NCBI RefSeq assembly: GCF_963675455.1
Contig: NZ_OY776217.1
Location: forward strand, 372,001 to 436,000
Source of the DNA: Emcibacter sp.
GTDB taxonomy: Bacteria; Pseudomonadota; Alphaproteobacteria; Sphingomonadales; Emcibacteraceae
Reading direction: 5' to 3'
DNA length: 64,000 bases
In this document: in pieces, positions 52,373 through 60,578 of the stretch
Layout: each line of letters starts with the position of its first letter
Numbering within the stretch: the first letter of the stretch is position 1
Position numbers and translations under genes: made by a program
The notes under the pieces: model-generated
The model's database searches: none
Told to the model about the DNA's origin: nothing
The model's input: the letters and a program-made list of their open reading frames with translations, nothing else

Positions 52373-52780
52373 ATGTCCGTTTTCTATCCCATGGCCCTGA
52401 TGGCCATTTTTACCGTCCTCTATTCGCCCGTGCTGGTGATCGGACGCTTCAAATCCGTCAAACTTGGCGATGTGGCGCCGCATTATTACAAGACCCTGGA
52501 TGGGGCCGAACCGCCGGACTATGTAAAGAAACCGACCCGCCACTGGTCGAACCTCTATGAAGTACCGGTGCTGTTTTACGCCGTCTGTCTCGCCATCCTG
52601 GTGAAAGGGCAGGAAGACAATGCCTTCATTTATCTGGCCTGGGCTTTCCTCGGCCTGCGCTTGCTGCAGGCGCTGATCCATACCACCTATAACAATGTTT
52701 ATCACCGGCTGATCGCCTTTGCCTCCGGCATGGCCGTTGTGCTGGCCATGTGGTTACGGCTGCTGCTGATCAACCTCTGA
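52373..52780 (+). CDS. MAPEG family membrane protein
   Basis: 135 residues from ATG 52373 (GGGGAAG ahead). Four hydrophobic segments: SVFYPMALMAIFTVLYSPVL, VPVLFYAVCLAILVKG, FIYLAWAFLGLRLLQALIHT and LIAFASGMAVVLAMWLRLLL. The NLYEVPVLFYAVCL and LIHTTYNN stretches are typical of MAPEG (eicosanoid/glutathione metabolism) proteins. Bacterial members are mostly uncharacterised. Confidence 0.85.
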   Translation: MSVFYPMALMAIFTVLYSPVLVIGRFKSVKLGDVAPHYYKTLDGAEPPDYVKKPTRHWSNLYEVPVLFYAVCLAILVKGQEDNAFIYLAWAFLGLRLLQALIHTTYNNVYHRLIAFASGMAVVLAMWLRLLLINL

Positions 52781-52798
52781 GTTTCAAAACCGGGGGTG

Positions 52799-54745
52799 TC
52801 AGTCGGCGCCCCCGCCCAGATGTTTACCCAGAAACTTCTCCACCGCCTTGAGGAATTTCACCCGGTGTTCCTCGCGGCTCAGGTGATGATCCCCGTCCTC
52901 GAACTTGAGGAAGGTGATGTCCTTCTTTTCCTTTTTCATCTTTTTAGCAAAGTCCTCGCCCTGATCAAAGGGGACGCGGCGATCATCTGTGCCATGCGCC
53001 ACCAAAACCGGAAAATTGATTTTATCTATATTTTCGTGGGGCGACATGTCGTCATAGGACAGTTCGTCATTGCGGATATAATGACGATATATCTGAAAGC
53101 CCACATATTTCCTTTCATGAAACATAAAGGAGGACATATCCGTCACAGGTGCGAGGGCAACGGCACATTTATAAAGCCCCTGCTCCTTGACCGGCGCCTG
53201 CAGGGCCGCATATCCGCCATAACTGCCGCCCATGATGCAGATGTTGTCCGGATCGGCATAGCCCTGTTCGATCATCCAGCGGGTGCCGTCATTAATATCG
53301 TCCAGCATCTTGCCGCCCCATTCCTGATCGCCAAGGTTTTCAAACTTCACCCCGAAGCCTGTTGACCCGCGATAATTCATCTGCAGAACCGCATAGCCCC
53401 GGGTAGTCAGTAACTGCACCCAATAATCAAATTCCCAATTATCCCGGGCATTGGGGCCGCCGTGCGGCATAATCACTGTGGGTAATTTCTTTGGATCTTT
53501 GCCCACAGGAAGGGACAGATAGCCCGGAATTTCAAGGCCGTCCCGGGCAGCGTAGATGACTGGCTTCATTGGCGCCAGCTTGCCGTGGTCCAGACCCGGG
53601 TATTTTTCCGCAAAACCGTTCATGGTCTTTTTATCCAGATCCAAAAGATAAAAGTCCCCCGGATTCTGCGGAGAAGTCACTTCAACAATATATTTTCGTT
53701 TGTCTTTGCTGGCAGAAATAATCCGGACCGTTTCGTCAGGGAACTTTTTGGCAAAAAAGACATCAATGGCCTGCCTATGTTTGTCTGTGTAGACGGTAAC
53801 CGGCTTGGCGCCGTCATAATGATAACTTTGCAGGTTGCCTTCCTCATCAATATCGAGGGAGCCCACATCCCCTTCATCACTGCCGGCGATTTTTCCGGCA
53901 AAATCCCCCGCATCCAGATCATATTTATAATAAGCCTTGCGGCCATTCTCATCCACGGCAGAGACAAAAATGATGTTGGGATCGGAACTGAATTGCTCAA
54001 AAACAAAAGGAATATCGTCTTCAATCAGGTCATATTTGGCGATGGTTTTCCAACCGTCATCCTCGCTTTTACGATAGATAATACGTTCCCTGTTTCTGCG
54101 ATTATAACCAATTCCCAAACGCACCACACCCTTTTGATCCGCATACCAGTCATTAATGGACCCCCTGGTTCTGACCACCCGACTGCGGTCAGCATCATGA
54201 ATATTGACCTTGTAGACGTCCGGTTCGTTCATACTTTCAAAGCTGTCCAGAGCCAAAAGAATATGATCCGGATCGTCCGGAAGGAAACTCACCACATCAT
54301 CCTGGTACTGTGATGCCCATTTGTCTCCAGTTGACCTCCAGGCTCCCATCCGCTGTGTTTTTACCAGATTGACTGCATCACTCCCGTTCCAGTTCATGGA
54401 CAGAAACCTTGTTTCCATTGTTTCCGTTCCAAACCGTTTACCTGGGAAGCGGACACTGACCGCCAATTGGTCATTATTCAACCAGCGGAACCAGCTATAT
54501 TCCACTTCCTGGAATGAAATGGGATAAATAGGCCCTATTTCGCCTTCCCGAAGACTTGTAGTAACCAGGGTTTTGCGTCCCTTGTAACTCTGAAACATGG
54601 CGAGACGAGTACCATCCGGCGACATTTGTATCCCTTCCACCTTCGGCAGTTGCCCGAAGGTTTCGGCCGAGATGGATAGTTTCTGTTCGGCTAAGGCCGC
54701 CGAAGACGTAAAAAGAAAAAGACAGATAAAGAATAGGCTACGCAC
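52799..54745 (-). CDS. S9 family serine peptidase (prolyl oligopeptidase type)
   Basis: 648 residues from GTG 54745, preceded by a G-run; the GTG start leaves a clean signal peptide (SLFFICLFLFTSSAALA), while ATG 54781 would put twelve residues in front of it. An N-terminal beta-propeller is followed by an alpha/beta hydrolase domain with VIMPHGGPNARDNWEFDYWV. Catalytic triad: Ser508 in MGGSYGGYAAL, Asp587 in AHGTDDRRVP, His620/621 in FEDGDHHLSREEH. Probably a periplasmic peptidase acting on short peptides. Confidence 0.9.
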   Translation of the reverse strand: MRSLFFICLFLFTSSAALAEQKLSISAETFGQLPKVEGIQMSPDGTRLAMFQSYKGRKTLVTTSLREGEIGPIYPISFQEVEYSWFRWLNNDQLAVSVRFPGKRFGTETMETRFLSMNWNGSDAVNLVKTQRMGAWRSTGDKWASQYQDDVVSFLPDDPDHILLALDSFESMNEPDVYKVNIHDADRSRVVRTRGSINDWYADQKGVVRLGIGYNRRNRERIIYRKSEDDGWKTIAKYDLIEDDIPFVFEQFSSDPNIIFVSAVDENGRKAYYKYDLDAGDFAGKIAGSDEGDVGSLDIDEEGNLQSYHYDGAKPVTVYTDKHRQAIDVFFAKKFPDETVRIISASKDKRKYIVEVTSPQNPGDFYLLDLDKKTMNGFAEKYPGLDHGKLAPMKPVIYAARDGLEIPGYLSLPVGKDPKKLPTVIMPHGGPNARDNWEFDYWVQLLTTRGYAVLQMNYRGSTGFGVKFENLGDQEWGGKMLDDINDGTRWMIEQGYADPDNICIMGGSYGGYAALQAPVKEQGLYKCAVALAPVTDMSSFMFHERKYVGFQIYRHYIRNDELSYDDMSPHENIDKINFPVLVAHGTDDRRVPFDQGEDFAKKMKKEKKDITFLKFEDGDHHLSREEHRVKFLKAVEKFLGKHLGGGAD

Positions 54746-54821
54746 TGATTCCCCCCCCAATGTGACATATGCTTTTGCCAAATCTTACCCAAGCTGCCGG
54801 GCCCCTGCAACCGGAAAGTGC

Positions 54822-55775
54822 CTAGATCCTGGTCTGCAACTCAAGCTGGAGCAATTGCACGATATCATAGATCAGGGCAAGCTCCCGGGCGCTTTTCTCA
54901 ACCCGTTCGGGATCGGCAAAGTTTGAAAACATGGAACCACCCTCGAAACTGTTTTCCGATTTCCGGATCGACAGATAGAGATTGCCCCGGTCAAAAGCCA
55001 GTTGCAGGTTTTCACTACCAACCAGCGCCGCCAGTTTCTTGATGCGCTCCATAAAGGTGGGGGTGAGCAGATAACGCGCCTCCACCTGGTCTGTGGCATA
55101 AACCTCGAACAGGCGCTCGAACTCGGGGTCCTCAAGCTTGACCCGTTCACCATCATTGAAGGTGCCGTCAAAGAAATTACCGAGAGCCGTCTTGTCCTTG
55201 CGGATGATGGTGGTGCCGGAAAAATTTTTGTGGAAATCAAAATGGGACAGGAGCCCGCGAAAGACGGTGCGGCTGCTTTTTCGTCCCTTGCTGTCACGCG
55301 TTTCCTGCTTCAATTTGGCTTCAAAAAGGTTGAAATCGACACCGCCCGCCTGACCGTAAATCCGGTCCTCAATCCTGCGTTTGTTGTGCCCCGGTATCAG
55401 GCGCAGGTCTTTGAATATACTGATTGGCTGGGCACCGGGTTTCAGCTGATAACTGAGCCCGAGATGTCCGCACAGGGCCATCATAATCCGGTCCTTCGCC
55501 TGTTTCTGCAGACTGGAAAGTGGTTTGAGCCCGAGGGCGCCGATCCCTATACAGCCGACGCCAGCAAAGATCATCAGCTGGGGGTCCGCCACCTGCCGGA
55601 CAAGGATGAAATATGCCGCCCCACAAAAGAGCACGACGGCCACAACAGCGGCCGCCGCAAAGATTTTCATGGCCCGGGGACGCCCCGCCTCGACCTCCTG
55701 CAGTTCGGGCAGAAGTTCGCGTTCAAAGAAATCCTCGAAGCCCTCAAGACCTTTCAGAGAAGCACCAAAGTCCAT
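54822..55775 (-). CDS. DUF3137 family membrane protein
   Basis: 317 residues from ATG 55775, with GGGGGCGAG ahead. N-terminal FEDFFERELLPELQEVEAGR, then two transmembrane helices near 38-60 and 67-85, and a soluble domain with IPGHNKRRIEDRIYG, FNLFEAKLKQETRDSKGRKS and FNDGERVKLEDPEFERLFEV. DUF3137 is generally encoded beside lemA, as here. Function unknown. The start is ten bases after the lemA stop. Confidence 0.86.
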   Translation of the reverse strand: MDFGASLKGLEGFEDFFERELLPELQEVEAGRPRAMKIFAAAAVVAVVLFCGAAYFILVRQVADPQLMIFAGVGCIGIGALGLKPLSSLQKQAKDRIMMALCGHLGLSYQLKPGAQPISIFKDLRLIPGHNKRRIEDRIYGQAGGVDFNLFEAKLKQETRDSKGRKSSRTVFRGLLSHFDFHKNFSGTTIIRKDKTALGNFFDGTFNDGERVKLEDPEFERLFEVYATDQVEARYLLTPTFMERIKKLAALVGSENLQLAFDRGNLYLSIRKSENSFEGGSMFSNFADPERVEKSARELALIYDIVQLLQLELQTRI

Positions 55776-55785
55776 TTCTCGCCCC

Positions 55786-56352
55786 CTAGAGGAAGTCGCC
55801 TGCATTGACCGGCTGTTTCTCGGCCTCGTCCATTTCGAAATAAGGCATGGCCCGGATGCTGATCATGGCGGCAATGGTGCTGGACGGGAAGATCTGCACT
55901 GCATCATTCAGGTCGGTGACGCTGCTGTTGTAAAAACGGCGCGCCGCAGAGATATGCCCTTCCACTTCCTCGTAAGCCTGCTGGGCCTCGATCATATTAT
56001 GCTGGGATTTCAGGTCCGGGTAATTTTCCGCCACGGCAAACAGCTGCATCATGGCGGACTGGAAGCCCTTTTCCGCCTCCAGGTGCTTGCCCACTTCCTC
56101 CGGGTTGCCCGGGTTATAAGACTTGCCGGCCAGGGAACGCATTTCAGTGACCTTGCTGAACAGCTCCTTTTCGTGCTCCATGAATTTTTTGGCAATGGTC
56201 AGGATGTTGGGCAGCAGGTCATGGCGTTTCTTGAGCTGCACATCAATGCCGGACAGGGCCTCCAGCGCCCGGTTGCGCTTTTTGATCAGCGATACATAAA
56301 GCCCGTAAACAATAGCCAGGATGACGAGAAGAATTGCGCCAAAAATAATCAT
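55786..56352 (-). CDS. lemA: LemA family protein
   Basis: 188 residues. One N-terminal transmembrane helix (IIFGAILLVILAIVYGLYVS) and a helical domain with KRNRALEALSGIDVQLKKRH, LPNILTIAKKFMEHEKELF and YPDLKSQHNMIEAQQAYEEV, the family signature. LemA proteins are membrane-associated, with unclear roles in envelope stress and surface-layer functions. Operon with the DUF3137 gene. Confidence 0.93.
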   Translation of the reverse strand: MIIFGAILLVILAIVYGLYVSLIKKRNRALEALSGIDVQLKKRHDLLPNILTIAKKFMEHEKELFSKVTEMRSLAGKSYNPGNPEEVGKHLEAEKGFQSAMMQLFAVAENYPDLKSQHNMIEAQQAYEEVEGHISAARRFYNSSVTDLNDAVQIFPSSTIAAMISIRAMPYFEMDEAEKQPVNAGDFL

Positions 56353-56420
56353 GATATTCCCCGTTCAAATTAATCTGTTTCGGCCATTGTTGGCCATAAT
56401 CCGCCCCCATGCAAGTGGAA

Positions 56421-56458
56421 AGGGCGGCGCTGAATCCACACTGGATCCACGCCGCCCT
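56421..56458 (-). terminator. Terminator-like hairpin after the gene at 56488
   Basis: AGGGCGGCG (56421-56429) and CGCCGCCCT (56450-56458) form a 9-bp GC-rich stem. On the minus strand it follows the stop at 56488 and is followed by TTTCC. The loop also contains partially pairing ATCC/GGAT. It separates the AsmA-like gene from lemA. Confidence 0.65.
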
Positions 56459-56487
56459 CGCTACACTTCCCGACTTTACAGGTATGG

Positions 56488-57180
56488 TTACTTGATCAGG
56501 CCCTTGAGCTTGCTGCCCACATCTTCCAGGGTCTTGTTCATCATATCCTTGGTGACAACCTTGCTGAGCCCGCTGTTGACGGCGCCCAGCACCTTGTTCA
56601 TCACCTCGGCACCGCTGGCCCCGCTACCTTCCTTGCCGATATCCTCGAGATGAATATCCGGCAGGGTCAGGCCTGCGCCCTTACCGCCCAACAGGTCTGT
56701 CGCCAGCTGCACTTTTGTTCCGGTGACATAGATGTCGTCAATCACGAAGCTTTTGGTGCTTTCGTCGCTGCTGCCGAATTTGGCCATATATTGCTGCACA
56801 TTATTTTGCAGTTTGCTGATGTTGTTGCCTTTGGTGCCGATCTCGTAAATCAGATCCGCGCCGTCAATACGCACCTCTTTGATATGGATGATATCGGACA
56901 TGACCGACTTCACATCCAGCGCCACATCCACAGACCCCAGTTTGAAGGCGTGATCCGATTTAAAACCGGCCGGATTGCCAATAACAAGCCCGCTAAGGCC
57001 GGCTGTACCGCCAAGAAAGGAGACATCGACGCCCTCCAGGCCGATGCTGGTCCCGGTCACTTCCGGCCCATAGTCAACCACAGTCTTCTGAATGATGGAA
57101 CTGGCCTGGGAGCCAAAATAAAAAACCACCCCCAGAATAACCAGAAGAACAACAATCAGCCCAATCGCTACTTTTTTCAT
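56488..57180 (-). CDS. AsmA-like membrane-anchored protein, function unknown
   Basis: 230 residues. N-terminal membrane anchor MKKVAIGLIVVLLVILGVVF, then beta-rich segments: GTSIGLEGVDVSFLGGTAGL, SGLVIGNPAGFKSDHAFKLG, VDVALDVKSVMSDIIHIKEV and IDGADLIYEIGTKGNNISKL. The LxGLxIxNPxGF..DxAF and HIKEVxIDGA pattern resembles short AsmA/DUF748-type proteins that span the periplasm. The Lys-rich C-terminus VGSKLKGLIK is probably periplasmic. No operon partner. Confidence 0.7.
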   Translation of the reverse strand: MKKVAIGLIVVLLVILGVVFYFGSQASSIIQKTVVDYGPEVTGTSIGLEGVDVSFLGGTAGLSGLVIGNPAGFKSDHAFKLGSVDVALDVKSVMSDIIHIKEVRIDGADLIYEIGTKGNNISKLQNNVQQYMAKFGSSDESTKSFVIDDIYVTGTKVQLATDLLGGKGAGLTLPDIHLEDIGKEGSGASGAEVMNKVLGAVNSGLSKVVTKDMMNKTLEDVGSKLKGLIK

Positions 57181-57282
57181 CAGATTTTCCCCTTAGATCA
57201 TTTTCCTGATCCAGTGTCCCCGATCACCAGGGTAAATGCAAGGGGTTAGCTGCCACTAATTTACCGGTTTTATATATATTGA

Positions 57283-57693
57283 CTACTTGCTTCGGCCGGA
57301 CATTTTTTCCGCACTCCTGAGCGCACCGAGACCGAGCAGGGCAAGGACCAGTTCCATCATATTATCGGTGACAATGGTGGGCGGCGTGACATCAAGTCCA
57401 CGGATCGCCACAATCCACATAAACAGGGGATGCAACAGAAAAGCCCAGAGAAACCCGAACCCGCAGACCCAGCCGATAAAGGGTCGCCAGCCGGCAACAA
57501 AGACCGAGCGATGCGCCGCCTCGATGCGGTTGATTTCCGCCTGCAGGATCTGCGGCTGCTGACGGATTTTTTCCATCACCGCCCGGGCCTGGTCTTTCTC
57601 TTCGTCACTGGTAAACAGCTTGTCGAAGACATTACCGACGGCCGAGACCGCATCCACGGCCGGACCGCCAAACAAATCACCCAGAATAGACAT
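57283..57693 (-). CDS. Three-TM holin of the gene-transfer-agent type
   Basis: 136 residues. N-terminal amphipathic part SILGDLFGGPAVDAVSAVGN, a helix with EEKDQARAVMEKIRQQPQIL and NRIEAAHRSVFVAGWRPFIG, then hydrophobic segments WVCGFGFLWAFLLHPLFMWI and NMMELVLALLGLGALRSAEK. This is the PF11351 (holin of 3TMs, gene-transfer release) layout. It would form membrane lesions that let the endolysin upstream reach the wall. ATG 57693 is preceded by GGGAG with better spacing than ATG 57696. Overlaps the 3' end of the endolysin gene. Confidence 0.87.
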   Translation of the reverse strand: MSILGDLFGGPAVDAVSAVGNVFDKLFTSDEEKDQARAVMEKIRQQPQILQAEINRIEAAHRSVFVAGWRPFIGWVCGFGFLWAFLLHPLFMWIVAIRGLDVTPPTIVTDNMMELVLALLGLGALRSAEKMSGRSK

Positions 57694-58150
57694 CATCCAT
57701 CTCCCTGTATTTTACACCGTCAAAAACAAGCGCCTGGTTCCGGTTGTCGCGTCGCCGGACCGGATCAACCACCGAACAATGAACCCAGCCGCTGGCCGGA
57801 TCGTCCGGGCTGTGAAATTCAAGGATCAGCTGATCGAATGTCAGGTTCCGCCGGATCCAGCCGGCAAGTTCAGGCGGGTACAGGCCGGGGATTTTCAGGT
57901 CCACGGCCTCGCCCCTGACATGCTGGGATGTATCGGCTGACCCGATCAGCCTGTTCAGCGCCAGGCTGCGGAAGCCGCTGGTCGGACTGAACGGCCGGCC
58001 GACAAAATCCCGGACCGGTTCCAACAGGGTGCGGGCGAGATAATAGAGCCTCTCGGTTTCGGCCGGTGACGGCCGGTTCCCGATCCCGTGCCTGAGGGCT
58101 GTCTGGCTGTGGGTCAGCTCCGGGAGGGAGAAATTCCGCGAAAGTTTCAT
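57677..58150 (-). CDS. Peptidase M15 endolysin
   Basis: 157 residues. The N-terminal NFSLPELTHSQTALRHGIGN is typical of M15A phage and GTA lysins. Zinc/catalytic residues: SPTSGFRSLALN, SQHVRGEAVDLKIPG (His77, Asp84), FDQLILEF (Glu111) and GWVHCSV (His124). It should cleave peptidoglycan cross-bridges (D-Ala-D-Ala type carboxypeptidase). No signal peptide, so release depends on the holin encoded immediately downstream. Coupled to the upstream unknown gene by an ATGA overlap. Confidence 0.88.
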   Translation of the reverse strand: MKLSRNFSLPELTHSQTALRHGIGNRPSPAETERLYYLARTLLEPVRDFVGRPFSPTSGFRSLALNRLIGSADTSQHVRGEAVDLKIPGLYPPELAGWIRRNLTFDQLILEFHSPDDPASGWVHCSVVDPVRRRDNRNQALVFDGVKYREMDDVYSG

Positions 58151-58824
58151 TGCCCGTCACCCTTTCCCTGCCCGCCGGTTCGTCCCTCCTGCAGATAAAG
58201 GTCCAGCGACTGCTGCAGATGGGATCTGGCCCAGCCCTTGCGCCGGTGCCATTTCCGGTCCGTGGCGGCCAGCGATGCTTCTTCCACGATCATGTCGAAG
58301 ATGGGTCCCACCATAAGCCGTTCAGCCGTCATCCTGTCGACCCAGTCGCTGTAGCGGTCTTTCAGCAGGATCTCCCCCTCACTTTCAGATAGACCCGGCC
58401 GGCGGCTGTTCTGCACCATCACATCGGTGAACTGCGTGATACGGACCCCGGCGCCTTCCGTTATGAGGCGATAGGCCTTGCGGATGGCATGCGCCGCCCA
58501 GACCTGTTTTGAACTGAGGGTACCTTTTTCCTGATAGGATCCTAGCGGATCAGGCTTGAGTTTGCGGGCAGTCTGCTGTGTTGGTCCGACCGCCCCCTGT
58601 GCAGGCATCACCACCCGCACCCGCGGACCGTCAGAACCAAGGGAGTCCTTCAAAAGTTTCTCGGCCCGCTTGCGCCGCCGGGTAATCCTCGCCCGACGGA
58701 AAGAAGAGGGGGTATTTCCCACTGGAGGCGGTCCATTCCCCTGCTCCGGCGTGTCCCTGTCCCGAGATTTATACTCCGCTAGATAATTTCCCCGGCCGGG
58801 CCCAAAAAACGGCTGACTGTCCAT
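58147..58824 (-). CDS. Unrecognised first protein of the lysis cassette
   Basis: 225 residues. Residues 1-80 are basic and low-complexity (RRARITRRRKRAEKLLKD). Residues 100-215 look folded and helical: SKQVWAAHAIRKAYRLITEG, LLKDRYSDWVDRMTAERLMV, GPIFDMIVEEASLAATDRKW and RKGWARSHLQQSLDLYL. The order GP...D.., charged Gly-Trp-Ala-Arg, then a C-terminal LxxALDLYL helix resembles DUF6456-type regulators of alphaproteobacteria (inference, not certain). It could regulate lysis or take part in packaging. Coupled to the endolysin gene and preceded by a promoter-like sequence. Confidence 0.6.
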   Translation of the reverse strand: MDSQPFFGPGRGNYLAEYKSRDRDTPEQGNGPPPVGNTPSSFRRARITRRRKRAEKLLKDSLGSDGPRVRVVMPAQGAVGPTQQTARKLKPDPLGSYQEKGTLSSKQVWAAHAIRKAYRLITEGAGVRITQFTDVMVQNSRRPGLSESEGEILLKDRYSDWVDRMTAERLMVGPIFDMIVEEASLAATDRKWHRRKGWARSHLQQSLDLYLQEGRTGGQGKGDGQ

Positions 58825-58860
58825 TGATATTCTCCTTCCTGAACCTGCACCCTATAGGCG

Positions 58861-58907
58861 AATAGTTTTTAATAAGACTATTATAGGTATAAATAGGAAC
58901 AAAACAA
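58861..58907 (-). promoter_or_regulatory. Candidate promoter and operator of the lysis cassette
   Basis: On the minus strand TTGTTT (58907-58902), a 16-base spacer and TATAAT (58885-58880, a perfect -10). Predicted start near 58873, about 50 bases before ATG 58824. AATAGT (58861-58866) and ACTATT (58877-58882) form an inverted repeat that overlaps the -10 and start, a possible repressor site. Confidence 0.5.
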
Positions 58908-59023
58908 GAACGTTGAGGAAAAAATATTAAAATCTTGACCTTCACCACGGATGGTTCAACAATTCCGCCATCAATTAAGGCCGCTACAGGGCGGCAAGAC
59001 AATACTGCAGATGGAGGCTTTAT

Positions 59024-60073
59024 ATGCGCATATTATCCTATGCCGGGGGACTTGGACTCATATGCCTGATTGTCATGATTATGGTTCTTGGCCGGGACCT
59101 GCTGGTGCCTTTTGTGATTGCCGTGGTGATCTGGTACCTGATCCATACGCTGTCCGATTATTTCCAGAAAATAAAAGTTGGTGGAAAAAGCCTGCCCTCG
59201 TCGGTCACCTTCGGCCTGTCCCTGTTGAGCATGCTGCTGGCCCTGGCGCTGCTTTACGACATGATCAACTCCAACATCGCCGATGTGCGGGCGGCCGCCC
59301 CGGGCTACCAGGAAAATTTCGCCAAGCTGACGTTGAGGCTGTCCGCCTTCCTCGGCACGGAAGAACAGGTCAATCTGAAGCAATTTCTCAGCCAGATCAG
59401 CCTTGCTCCCTTTATCACCAACATCGCCTCGACCATGGTGACACTGGCCGGCAATGCCAGCCTGATCCTGATCTACCTGCTGTTTCTTATTCTGGAGCAG
59501 AAGTTTTTCGCCCAGAAACTGGATGCCCTGCTGCGCCACACATCTTATGACAAAACAGTCAGGGATATTCTGGAACATGTGCAGGAAGATGTGGAAAAAT
59601 ATGTCGCCATCAAGACATTCACAAGCGTTCTGACCGGCCTTGCCTGTTATATGGTGCTTTATTTTGTCGGTGTGGATTTCGCCGAATTCTGGGCCTTTAT
59701 CATTTTCCTGCTCAACTTCATTCCAACAGTGGGATCGCTGCTGGCGGTGATCTTCCCGACCCTGCTCAGCCTGATCCAGTTTGACAGCCTGAGCCCGTTC
59801 CTGATTGTTATTACAACCCTGTCCACCATCCAGTTCAGCATCGGCAATGTGCTGGAACCGAAGCTGATGGGAAGCTCCCTCAATCTGAGCCCGCTGGTGG
59901 TGATGTTGTCGCTGGCCCTGTGGGGCAGCATCTGGGGCATCACAGGAATGTTCCTGAGTGTCCCCTTTACCGTCATCCTGATGATTATCTTTTCACAGTT
60001 CGACAGCACCCGACCGGTCGCGATACTGTTATCACAGGACGGTTATGTGAAAAACATTCCCAAAGAAAAATAA
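59024..60073 (+). CDS. AI-2E/PerM family transporter
   Basis: 349 residues with about eight transmembrane segments. Family features: GRDLLVPFVIAVVIWYLIHT at the N-terminus, an extracytoplasmic domain (about 80-150), LILIYLLFLILEQKFFAQKL, FIIFLLNFIPTVGSLLAVIF and the C-terminal VVMLSLALWGSIWGITGMFL. Members export autoinducer-2 or other small molecules or are ion antiporters; substrate unknown. Divergent from the lysis cassette; converges with the ArsR gene over a terminator. Confidence 0.9.
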   Translation: MRILSYAGGLGLICLIVMIMVLGRDLLVPFVIAVVIWYLIHTLSDYFQKIKVGGKSLPSSVTFGLSLLSMLLALALLYDMINSNIADVRAAAPGYQENFAKLTLRLSAFLGTEEQVNLKQFLSQISLAPFITNIASTMVTLAGNASLILIYLLFLILEQKFFAQKLDALLRHTSYDKTVRDILEHVQEDVEKYVAIKTFTSVLTGLACYMVLYFVGVDFAEFWAFIIFLLNFIPTVGSLLAVIFPTLLSLIQFDSLSPFLIVITTLSTIQFSIGNVLEPKLMGSSLNLSPLVVMLSLALWGSIWGITGMFLSVPFTVILMIIFSQFDSTRPVAILLSQDGYVKNIPKEK

Positions 60074-60094
60074 TCTCCTGGCATCCCAAATAAA

Positions 60095-60129
60095 AATACC
60101 CGTGACAACCTCAGATTGCCACGGGTATT
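60095..60129. terminator. Bidirectional terminator between the permease and ArsR genes
   Basis: AATACCCGTG (60095-60104) and CACGGGTATT (60120-60129) form a perfect 10-bp stem; CAA and TTG inside can extend it. A-rich sequence precedes on the plus strand and ATT-rich sequence follows, so both convergent genes can use it. Confidence 0.75.
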
Positions 60130-60164
60130 CATCGATATTTATCGCATCCGGGAAAATCCGGCAA

Positions 60165-60509
60165 TCAGACTGCCACGGCAACCTGATCTGCGGCGTCCAT
60201 GCAGAACAACTGGTAAGTCACCCGAAGCATATGCTGAACGCGCTCGTCTTTAATGCGATAGAAAATCTGCTGGCTTTCGCGTCTGGTCGTCACCAGGCCT
60301 TCAGCCCGCATGCGGCTCAGATGCTGGGACAAGGCAGACTGGGAAATATCGAGGTTCTTTTCAAGATCCCCAACACACATTTCCTCGTCAAGAAGACGGC
60401 TCAGAATGACAAGCCGGTTTGAATTCGCCAGAGTCTTGAGAAAGTCTGCTGCCTGAAACGCCTTGCTCTGCAATTTTTCGACGTCAATCACATCCTTGTT
60501 ATTGTTCAT
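60165..60509 (-). CDS. ArsR-family winged-helix regulator with two cysteines
   Basis: 114 residues. Winged helix: FLKTLANSNRLVILSRLLDE, then CVGDLEKNLDISQSALSQHL and SRMRAEGLVTTRRESQQIFYR. The closest pattern is the BigR/SqrR/HlyU group that senses persulfides through two cysteines, but the first Cys is at residue 45 (EEMCVGDLE) instead of at ILC (here Ser37); the second, Cys103 in LFCMDAADQ, is at the expected place. It may sense thiols, persulfides or a metal. A palindrome GTGTATACAC lies upstream (60569-60578). Confidence 0.85.
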   Translation of the reverse strand: MNNNKDVIDVEKLQSKAFQAADFLKTLANSNRLVILSRLLDEEMCVGDLEKNLDISQSALSQHLSRMRAEGLVTTRRESQQIFYRIKDERVQHMLRVTYQLFCMDAADQVAVAV

Positions 60510-60554
60510 GATCCCTTACCTATTACACTTAAATTCTGCCAAAAGTTGATTTAT

Positions 60555-60578
60555 TTTATAACTCAGTGGTGTATACAC
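60555..60578 (-). promoter_or_regulatory. Candidate autoregulatory site of the ArsR gene
   Basis: GTGTATACAC (60569-60578) is a perfect 10-bp palindrome; on the minus strand TATAAA (60560-60555) lies just downstream and could be the -10. A bound dimer would block the -35 region, as in autorepressed ArsR genes. Confidence 0.4.

Noticed and set aside
52791..52814. GC-rich hairpin at the 3' ends of the MAPEG and S9 peptidase genes
   Set aside because: The stem falls partly inside the peptidase coding region and has no U-run on either side, so it is not called as a terminator.
57283..58824. Prophage
   Set aside because: Only lysis functions are present; no integrase, capsid, tail, terminase or attachment repeats nearby.
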